Below, in pieces: positions 1 through 5,163 of a DNA stretch of 12,469 bases (the first letter of the stretch is position 1; every line of letters begins with the position of its first letter). A program made the position numbers and the translations under genes. Origin of the DNA: an uncultured Lachnospiraceae bacterium (GTDB lineage Bacteria > Bacillota_A > Clostridia > Lachnospirales > Lachnospiraceae); contig CAJUGZ010000114.1 of assembly GCA_910585855.1 (NCBI GenBank), positions 1 to 12,469 on the forward strand. The letters are read 5' to 3'. Under the pieces are notes generated by a model. It was not told the DNA's origin. It did no database searches and was given only the letters and a program-made list of their open reading frames with translations.

Positions 1-46
1 CCACCGTTTTCGAATCTGGCTGTTTCTTGACCCCGGAACAAAAAAA
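1..46 (-). repeat. Half of a palindromic repeat at the left window edge
   Basis: Read on the minus strand, this stretch starts with a T-run (complement of 40-46), reaches the block AAACAGCC, and continues into a stem sequence that runs off the window start. The complete repeat at 3338-3444 has the same order: T-run, then AAACAGCC, then stem. Bases 2-20 are the exact reverse complement of 12422-12440 at the other edge. The missing half of this copy therefore lies outside the linear window, or is the sequence at its right end if the source molecule is circular. Seen directly: the 19-base match and the shared block. Inferred: that it is half of one element. Confidence 0.6.
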
Positions 47-113
47 GAATGGTATCCAAACTTTACTGAAAACTTGTTCTGTAATAATACATCATTTCTG
101 TCGTAATCCAACC

Positions 114-474
114 AACAGCGAAAGGCGGTTTGCTCCTGTCCTTTGCCAGCGACTTCGGAGAATGGTTAGAAAGTCTTGGGCTTCTGTGGAAATACCTAGA
201 ATTTTTTGCATATCCTGCTTCTATGCAGGGTATGCAAAAAAAGGGGCGTGTTTAGCCCGGAGGATAGGGAAGAGAATGTTTTTTGGATGGTAAAATCCTT
301 CCTTACACCAATTACATTTCGCTTGTGGTGAGGGCGAATTGCGCCCCGGTTCGTCCGATTGCATGAACCGAAATCAGAAGCCGTAGACTTTCTTACCATT
401 TGGAGCGGAGCAAGCAAAGGACAGGAGTAAACCGCCTTTGGCGTCCGGTGAAAGCAAACCTCTCTCCCAAAAAC
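114..474 (+). repeat. Large nested inverted repeat, possible structured RNA
   Basis: Bases 121-146 pair with 414-439 (25 of 26 positions), and bases 161-186 pair with 375-400 (23 of 26). This gives an arm of about 66 bases closing a loop of roughly 190. The left arm is preceded by AACAGC (114-119). The right arm is followed by GGCGTCC (440-446) and ends in CTCCCAAAAAC near 474. The same flanking blocks border the shorter repeat at 3338-3444, so both belong to one family. The loop contains further hairpins: a strong one at 202-241, GGGC/GCCC pairs, and CGGTTC/GAACCG at 347-352 and 365-370. No reading frame fits this structure. It could be a mobile palindromic repeat with an inserted core or an independent noncoding RNA; I cannot assign it to a known RNA class. 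Confidence 0.6.
202..241. repeat. Strong hairpin inside the nested repeat
   Basis: Bases 203-218 and 225-240 form a stem of about 16 base pairs, with one G-T wobble and a six-base loop. The stem is flanked by T's on the left and A's on the right. On either strand a T-rich 3' arm follows a GC-containing stem, so it could act as a bidirectional intrinsic terminator. It also sits as an inner stem of the larger fold at 114-474. Confidence 0.6.
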
Positions 475-772
475 TAATTAAAGAATTCTAAGTTATTAAT
501 TTCCTTCTTTCTACTATTTGTATTGCAATAGGTTTATGTTATCCATTGTTACATTTAACATATAAATAAATTTAAGAAATAACAAGGTCTTTTCTGGAAA
601 AACTTTGTCGAATAAAACCTTTCCAAAAAACCTTATTTTTCGCCAAATACTTATAACCCTATTTAGGTATAACGCAGCTAAAATTTACTACCCTAAATAA
701 TAAATACATCGTAACTTATCCTCTCTTTATCTAACTATTAATTTTTATAACCATTTCTTTTAAACTTTTTTA
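475..772. other. AT-rich noncoding stretch
   Basis: No open frame with a ribosome binding site or recognisable protein is present here. The sequence is very AT-rich. Small dyads are visible, for example TATTTAGG near 662 against CCTAAATA near 694, but none has the form of a known RNA or operator. It appears to be upstream spacer for the gene starting at 912. Confidence 0.5.
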
Positions 773-802
773 TTGACTGAATGATGTTCTCTATGCTATT
801 CT
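773..802 (+). promoter_or_regulatory. Probable vegetative promoter for the Rpn gene
   Basis: A TTGACT -35 box (773-778) is followed after 18 bases by TATTCT (797-802) as the -10 box, in an AT-rich context. Transcription would start near 809, leaving a leader of about 100 bases before the ATG at 912. Assigned by motif and spacing only. Confidence 0.45.
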
Positions 803-885
803 AAACTTAAGAAGTGAATGATACATATACGTAAATAAAAAACTCTCGACCTAACTAAAACTAATTTTATTAAGAATAACTATCT

Positions 886-891
886 AGGAGG
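886..891 (+). promoter_or_regulatory. Shine-Dalgarno unusually far from the Rpn start
   Basis: AGGAGG at 886-891 is the only good ribosome binding site before the Rpn frame, but it ends 20 bases before the ATG at 912, where 5-9 is normal. No ATG, GTG or TTG lies between them. The frame is open upstream to a stop at 885-887, and the only in-frame near-start codon at normal spacing is ATA at 897. Full-length protein may therefore be made inefficiently or start at a rare codon. Confidence 0.5.
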
Positions 892-911
892 AACTTATAA
901 CAGATTTTTTA

Positions 912-1760
912 ATGAAACCCAAAATTGACTTTGCCTTTAAAGAAATTATGACAGATGAAACCATCCGTATTGGTTTCCTATCTGCCATCCTAAAATTAGA
1001 TCCAAACACAATTAAAGAAACACATTTATTAAACACCAATCTCCGAAAAGCACATGACGAGGAAAAGCAAGGGATTCTAGATGTCCGAATTTCCATGAAC
1101 GATAATACCGAAATTGATATTGAAATCCAGCTGGCAGAATTAAAAGTATGGGCGGATCGGTCTTTATTTTATTTATCCAAAATGTATACCGAACAAATCC
1201 AAAAAGGTCAAACGTATGATGTATTCAAAAAGTGCGTCAGTATTAGTATTTTAAACTTTACCCTATTTTCAGAAGATACCGAATTTTATTCTTGTTTTCG
1301 GATTCTAGAAGAAACACGACATATCCTCTATACGGATAAAATGGAATTTCACGTATTAGAACTCACAAAACTTCCAAAAGAATTAAAAGAAGACAGCAGC
1401 CGAATTCTATTATGGGGAAAATTCATCAATGCCGAACGAAAGGAGGAATTTGAAATGTTAGCAAAAAAAGATGCTTATATCGATCATGCCTACCACAAAT
1501 TGCAGCTTATCAGTCAAGACAAAGAAAAACGATTCGAATATGAAGCCAGAGAAAAAGCCATTCGGGATCATAATCAACTGATATATGAAGCAGAACAACG
1601 AGGGGAGCAGCGAGGAGAGCAACGGGGAAAACAGCAGGAAGCAGAACGTATTAATAAATTAAATCTATTATTAATAGAAAATAATCGTTATGATGATCTA
1701 AAGCGTTCTACAAGTGACATAAACTTTCAGCAGCAACTTATGTCAGACTACGGAATCTAA
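912..1760 (+). CDS. Rpn family nuclease / PD-(D/E)XK transposase-like protein
   Basis: This 282-residue protein belongs to the Rpn (recombination-promoting nuclease, PDDEXK_2) family. Members are DNA endonucleases once annotated as transposases, and E. coli members act in recA-independent recombination and phage defence. The N-terminus KPKIDFAFKEIM (residues 2-13) is a family hallmark. The nuclease core shows Asp57 (ILDV) and E71-I-Q73, the D...ExQ form of the active site usual in this family. A charged helical region from about residue 175 leads into three EQRG units (228-239) and a short C-terminal domain (about 245-282). The ATG at 912 fits homologous starts, but its Shine-Dalgarno is 20 bases upstream. 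A much better internal start exists at 1455. The gene stands alone between its own promoter and terminator. There is no transposon end, so it is a resident nuclease rather than an insertion sequence. Confidence 0.9.
   Translation: MKPKIDFAFKEIMTDETIRIGFLSAILKLDPNTIKETHLLNTNLRKAHDEEKQGILDVRISMNDNTEIDIEIQLAELKVWADRSLFYLSKMYTEQIQKGQTYDVFKKCVSISILNFTLFSEDTEFYSCFRILEETRHILYTDKMEFHVLELTKLPKELKEDSSRILLWGKFINAERKEEFEMLAKKDAYIDHAYHKLQLISQDKEKRFEYEAREKAIRDHNQLIYEAEQRGEQRGEQRGKQQEAERINKLNLLLIENNRYDDLKRSTSDINFQQQLMSDYGI
1455..1760 (+). CDS. Possible internal in-frame product of the Rpn gene (RpnS-like)
   Basis: The codons for Lys177-Glu178-Glu179 create a perfect AGGAGG (1441-1446). It lies eight bases before the in-frame ATG of Met182 (1455-1457), an ideal initiation site. 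The product would be 101 residues: the helical linker, the EQRG repeats and the C-terminal domain, without the nuclease core. In E. coli, rpn genes are known to make short C-terminal RpnS proteins from internal starts, and these inhibit the full-length nuclease. Seen: the site and frame, and the use of AAG GAG where this gene mostly uses AAA and GAA. Inferred: that the site is used and the product is an antitoxin. The peptide motif KEEFEM may be conserved for protein reasons, which would give the site by chance. Confidence 0.45.
   Translation: MLAKKDAYIDHAYHKLQLISQDKEKRFEYEAREKAIRDHNQLIYEAEQRGEQRGEQRGKQQEAERINKLNLLLIENNRYDDLKRSTSDINFQQQLMSDYGI
1593..1628 (+). repeat. Three tandem 12-base units encoding EQRG
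   Basis: Three successive 12-base units encode Glu-Gln-Arg-Gly at residues 228-239 of the Rpn protein; the units differ only at third-type positions. They link the nuclease part to the C-terminal domain. Gain or loss of a unit would keep the frame and change linker length. Confidence 0.85.
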
Positions 1761-1764
1761 CTTG

Positions 1765-1797
1765 AAAAAGGGTAGGATTTTATTCCTATCCTTTTTT
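1765..1797 (+). terminator. Intrinsic terminator after the Rpn gene
   Basis: A 13-base-pair stem (1765-1777 with 1784-1796, one G-T pair, six-base loop) starts five bases after the stop codon and runs into a T-tract (1792-1797). The A-rich left side suggests it may also work in reverse. Confidence 0.85.
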
Positions 1798-1930
1798 ATA
1801 TATTTTTACCAAAAATATACCCATTATCTAAAGCTAATAGGCTTCCTGTTTTACCGATCTCGGTATCTCCCTGCCAATTTCAAAAATATAAAAAAGTTGT
1901 TTAAACATTCCCATATTTTTACAAAAATAC

Positions 1931-1959
1931 TTGCAGAGAATACAAAAAAGAGTTAAGAT
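1931..1959 (+). promoter_or_regulatory. Possible promoter upstream of the VanZ-like gene
   Basis: TTGCAG (1931-1936) and TAAGAT (1954-1959) are separated by 17 bases and lie about 90 bases before the VanZ-like start. The context is AT-rich, so chance matches are likely; the good spacing is the main argument. Confidence 0.3.
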
Positions 1960-2046
1960 CAAAGAAATCAGTATAAATATAAAATTTCCACATCAGCACA
2001 AAGAAAAAGAACTATTTTATCTAATAAAAAAGAAAAGGAAAAAGAT

Positions 2047-2457
2047 ATGAAAAAAAAGAATCCTTCTATCATAATACATGGAATTTTTTCTCTGTATTTA
2101 CTGATTTTATTTCGCATTACTGTATTCCGCACAGGTTTCGGATTCCAAAATCTGTTACAGAACGGAACACTTAACCTAACCCTATTTCAAGAATATATTC
2201 CTCTGATCCGGCAGGGACAACTGTTCCGATTTTTTTATTTATTTGTAGGTAATATTATCTGGTTTTTACCGCTGGGAAGCTACCTTATATGGACAGGAAA
2301 AACAAAAAAACAAGCCATATACTATGGTCTGTTCGTTTCTTTTTCTATTGAATCTCTGCAATATCTGTTTGGAACAGGTATTTCAGAACTCGATGATTTA
2401 ATTTTAAATACATTTGGCACTTGGATAGGTGCCTCTATTCTAAGCAATTTTCTATAA
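2047..2457 (+). CDS. VanZ-like integral membrane protein
   Basis: This 136-residue protein fits the VanZ-like family, small membrane proteins named after the teicoplanin-resistance accessory protein VanZ; the biochemical role of most members is unknown. Hydrophobic segments appear at about residues 7-27, 60-82, 89-108 and 118-135, so three to four membrane spans are likely. Family signatures are LFRITVFR in the first helix, VGNIIWFLPLG (67-77), the acidic IESLQY (101-106), and DDLILNTFGTWIGA (116-129). The length is normal for a minimal family member, so it looks intact. An AAGGAA-type ribosome binding site precedes the ATG. It runs in the same direction as the regulator 108 bases downstream, with no clear terminator between them, so co-transcription is possible. 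Nothing nearby indicates a glycopeptide resistance cluster, so a resistance role should not be assumed. Confidence 0.85.
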   Translation: MKKKNPSIIIHGIFSLYLLILFRITVFRTGFGFQNLLQNGTLNLTLFQEYIPLIRQGQLFRFFYLFVGNIIWFLPLGSYLIWTGKTKKQAIYYGLFVSFSIESLQYLFGTGISELDDLILNTFGTWIGASILSNFL

Positions 2458-2565
2458 TCTGTTCCAAAAGTTCCTTTAGCCGCAAAATCAAAGAAAACCA
2501 TATAGTATTCCCAACATACTGCAACTTTATTTTTATATTTTTCACCTTTATAATAGGAGTGTACC

Positions 2566-3300
2566 ATGCCTAAAACAAAATACATCGAAATCTATCAAGA
2601 TCTAAAAGAAAAAATTGAAACCGGAGTATATGAATTTCAAAAACTGCTTCCTTCGGAAAATACGTTTATTCGTACCTACCAGTGTTCACGCAATACTCTG
2701 CGCCGAGCAATCAGTGCCCTAGTTACAGACGGTTATGTACAAACCATGCAGGGAAAAGGAATCCGCAATATCTTCCAACCTATCAGACAAACTTCTTTCC
2801 CTGTCGGCGGAATTGAATCCTTCCAAGAATTTGCACAAAGAAGACATCAAACCCCTGCAATAAAAATACTTTGTTTTACAGAGTTAATTACAGATGATAA
2901 AATAGCAAAAAGAACCGGATTTGCACCCGGCTCTTCCCTATACTACCTTCAGCGGCTGCACTACTTAGACGAAAAGCCGCTGATTATCAGCCACAACTAT
3001 TTCCTAAAAGATATCGTCACCACTTTAACACCAAAGATAGCCGAGGGCTCTATTTACGACTACTTAGAACATACCCTGCATATCTTTATTGTCACAAGTA
3101 AACGAATTATAACAATAGAAAAAATGACCCAAATTGACGAAAAATACCTGAACCTAGGAGATTACAACTGCCTTGCCGTAATCAACACTCAAACCTACAA
3201 CAATGACGGTATTATGTTTGAATACACCCAATCCCGCTACCGCCCAGACTACTTCTGCTTTCAGGACAACGCAACCAGAGCCTACCGCCAAAAAAAATAA
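2566..3300 (+). CDS. GntR-family (HutC/UTRA) regulator, TreR-like
   Basis: This 244-residue transcription factor has an N-terminal GntR winged helix (about residues 5-70). The recognition helix region is SRNTLRRAISALV (41-53), followed by a wing with GKG (63-65). A C-terminal UTRA effector-binding domain spans about 85-235 and includes SSLYYLQRLHYLDEKPL, YDYLE and FEYTQSRYRPD. Overall sequence resembles trehalose operon repressors (TreR) of Firmicutes, which sense trehalose 6-phosphate; this is from memory of family sequences. An AGGAG (2555-2559) lies six bases before the ATG. No trehalose PTS or phospho-trehalase gene is in the window, so its targets are elsewhere or the TreR name is wrong. 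It converges on the Hsp70 operon, separated by a palindromic repeat. GntR family membership is secure; ligand is not. Confidence 0.88.
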   Translation: MPKTKYIEIYQDLKEKIETGVYEFQKLLPSENTFIRTYQCSRNTLRRAISALVTDGYVQTMQGKGIRNIFQPIRQTSFPVGGIESFQEFAQRRHQTPAIKILCFTELITDDKIAKRTGFAPGSSLYYLQRLHYLDEKPLIISHNYFLKDIVTTLTPKIAEGSIYDYLEHTLHIFIVTSKRIITIEKMTQIDEKYLNLGDYNCLAVINTQTYNNDGIMFEYTQSRYRPDYFCFQDNATRAYRQKK

Positions 3301-3337
3301 ATTTTTATGCTCCCATTGATACTTCACACCACCACAA

Positions 3338-3444
3338 TTTTTTCGGTCTGGAGCAAACAGCCGAAAGCCGAAGGAAATGCTAAGCGCAAGCGGGCTCGGA
3401 ACAGCACTTCCTTCGGCTTTCGGCGTCCCCTCCTAACCAAAAAA
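3338..3444 (+). repeat. Palindromic repeat in the convergent spacer
   Basis: A 21-base-pair stem with one mismatch (3360-3380 with 3404-3424) encloses a 23-base loop. It is preceded by AAACAGCC and followed by GGCGTCC, with a T-run at the left end (3338-3343) and an A-run at the right end (3439-3444). The outer flanks are also weakly inverted, giving an imperfect palindrome of 107 bases. The same ends and blocks occur at 114-474 and across the two window edges, with different stem sequences. The element fills nearly the whole gap between the convergent regulator and Hsp70 genes. It could stop transcription from both sides, although no T-tract directly follows the stem. Confidence 0.75.
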
Positions 3445-3449
3445 CTAAC

Positions 3450-5147
3450 TCACTCCCGATTCCAATCCTCCAAACTTCGAAGCCGTTCTTTTAGCTCCCG
3501 TCTGGCATCCTCAATTACCCCTGTATCATGAGTATTTAACGCATCTTCAAAAGCCCGAAGCCACATATCCAAAAGTACTCTCTCATTTCCAGTACTTTCC
3601 TCATAAATCCTCTCCCCCTTTAAAAGCAAAAGCCGATTCTCCTCCTGCTCCCTAGGCGGTACTTTCAAATAAGAAAGCTCCTGCATCCTCTCCTCAATCT
3701 GCTTTGGCGTCATATCATTTTCTTTCCCTTTTATAATCTGCTTTTTCACTTCTCCAGTCGAAATTACCTTTACTTCCACTTCCAGCAAAGAATTGATATC
3801 ATACGTATAAGTTACATCTACTGCTTCCATTCCTGCCTTATTCTTTGGTACATTAATGTCCAAACTCCCCAGATAAAGATTATTTGCCGCAAACCGGCTC
3901 TCCCCCTGCAGTACCCGAACCCGAATACTTTCCTGATTATCATGCAGTGTATAAAGCCGCTCAGTACGACTTGCCGGAATTACGGTATTTCGCTCAATAA
4001 TCGGCAGAAAATGTCCGGCTTCATACATTCCATATGCCCGTTCTACAGAAATCTCCGTTCCAAGTGTAAAAGAGCAGACATCCGTTAAAATTACTTCTTT
4101 CACCGCCTTACGCCGTTCTTTCATCGCTGCCTGTATTGCTGCGCCCAAAGCCACTGCCTCATCTGGATGAATCTTATTGTTCGGAAACTTTCGAAACAGC
4201 CGGATAATAAAATTTCTTACCACCGGAAGTCTGGTTGCTCCGCCAACCAAAACCACTTCGTCCACTTCTGAAAGCCGAAGATGCGCATCCGATAGACTGC
4301 GCTGAATCGGTTTACGAATTTTATCTAACAAAGGTTCACACAGTTTTTCATATTCCTCTATTGTAATCGTCAGTTCTTTTTCTTCTCCTTCATAAGGAAA
4401 TTGCATCGTTACTTCATTTTTCTCAGAAAACTGCTTTTTCGCAGCCTCTGCTTCTTTATGAAGCCGTGCTGCTTCTTTTTCGGTCAGTTTGTCCACTTCT
4501 ATTTTATTCTTTTCTAAAAACTCTGTTTCCAAGATATTAGTAAAGTCTTCACCGCCTAAATAATTATCTCCTGCTACTGCCCGTACCTCTAAAATATTTT
4601 GAAACAATTCCAAAATCGATACATCAAATGTACCGCCGCCCAAATCAAATACTAAAAATCTTGTACTTTTTGTCTTTTCATAAAGCCCATAAGAAATCGC
4701 TGCTGCAGTCGGCTCACTGATAATTCTCTCTACCTTCAGCCCTGCCAATTCTCCGGCACGCTGTGTTGCTTTTCGTCTTTTATCGTCAAAATAGGCAGGA
4801 ACACTGATAACAGCCTCTGTCACTTCTTCTCCAAAAAGCTGCTCTGCATCTTCCTTTAAGGAACGCAGTACAAAAGCAGACAATTCTTCTGCACTAAATT
4901 CCCGATCGCCTAATTTAAACTTTTTACCGCTTCCCATTGAACGCTTAAATACCTGTGCCATACGCTCAGGATGCATTAAACCATATTCCTTTGCTGTTTC
5001 TCCTACCAAAATCTGATTTTTCTCATCCACCGCTACAACAGACGGTGTCAAAGATTTTCCCAGACGGTTTTCAATTATCTTTGCTCCCTCCTCGGAGAAA
5101 TAAGCTGCCAAACTATTTGTTGTTCCTAAATCAATTCCTATTATCAT
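3450..5147 (-). CDS. hscC: HscC-type Hsp70 chaperone
   Basis: A 565-residue Hsp70 ATPase, shorter than DnaK (about 610-640). The nucleotide-binding domain (1-350) shows IGIDLGTTNS (3-12), VFDLGGGTFD (166-175) and VVLVGGATRLP (298-308), so ATP binding and hydrolysis should be intact. The interdomain segment VILTDVCSFTLG (352-363) and the substrate-domain stretch IIERNTVIP (383-391) match E. coli HscC closely, not DnaK; the usual DVTPLSLG proline is replaced. The lid is short and there is no EEVD-like tail. The start is supported by an AGAGG site nine bases upstream. It lies 16 bases after the stop of the J-like/TPR gene, so they are surely co-transcribed. That context indicates an Hsp70 serving the two J-like/TPR proteins rather than general folding. 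No GrpE, DnaJ or HrcA-binding CIRCE element is present. Confidence 0.93.
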   Translation of the reverse strand: MIIGIDLGTTNSLAAYFSEEGAKIIENRLGKSLTPSVVAVDEKNQILVGETAKEYGLMHPERMAQVFKRSMGSGKKFKLGDREFSAEELSAFVLRSLKEDAEQLFGEEVTEAVISVPAYFDDKRRKATQRAGELAGLKVERIISEPTAAAISYGLYEKTKSTRFLVFDLGGGTFDVSILELFQNILEVRAVAGDNYLGGEDFTNILETEFLEKNKIEVDKLTEKEAARLHKEAEAAKKQFSEKNEVTMQFPYEGEEKELTITIEEYEKLCEPLLDKIRKPIQRSLSDAHLRLSEVDEVVLVGGATRLPVVRNFIIRLFRKFPNNKIHPDEAVALGAAIQAAMKERRKAVKEVILTDVCSFTLGTEISVERAYGMYEAGHFLPIIERNTVIPASRTERLYTLHDNQESIRVRVLQGESRFAANNLYLGSLDINVPKNKAGMEAVDVTYTYDINSLLEVEVKVISTGEVKKQIIKGKENDMTPKQIEERMQELSYLKVPPREQEENRLLLLKGERIYEESTGNERVLLDMWLRAFEDALNTHDTGVIEDARRELKERLRSLEDWNRE

Positions 5148-5163
5148 ACTTTTTTCCTCTTAC

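Noticed and set aside
27..293. Open frame of 88 codons on the plus strand, and an overlapping 73-codon frame on the minus strand (196-417)
   Set aside because: Both cross the nested inverted repeat, lack a ribosome binding site and a recognisable domain, and have a composition explained by the hairpins.
912..1760. Insertion sequence, because the family is often labelled transposase
   Set aside because: No terminal inverted repeats or target duplication flank the gene, and its own promoter and terminator fit a resident nuclease gene.
1762..1956. 64-codon open frame after the Rpn gene
   Set aside because: It starts at a TTG inside the Rpn terminator region, and its AT-rich composition explains the K/F/Y-rich product.
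2549..2554. TATAAT just before the GntR gene as a promoter -10 box
   Set aside because: It touches the Shine-Dalgarno, so a transcript from it would lack the ribosome binding site, and no good -35 is present.
2322..2585. 87-codon minus-strand frame over the VanZ-like gene end
   Set aside because: It overlaps the conserved VanZ C-terminus and the next gene's start, with no domain.
114..3444. CRISPR array from the recurring short blocks
   Set aside because: The copies are kilobases apart, have variable stems and no regular spacer pattern, and no cas genes are present.
3307..3531. 74-codon plus-strand frame after the regulator
   Set aside because: It runs through the palindromic repeat into the antisense of the Hsp70 end; no start signal.
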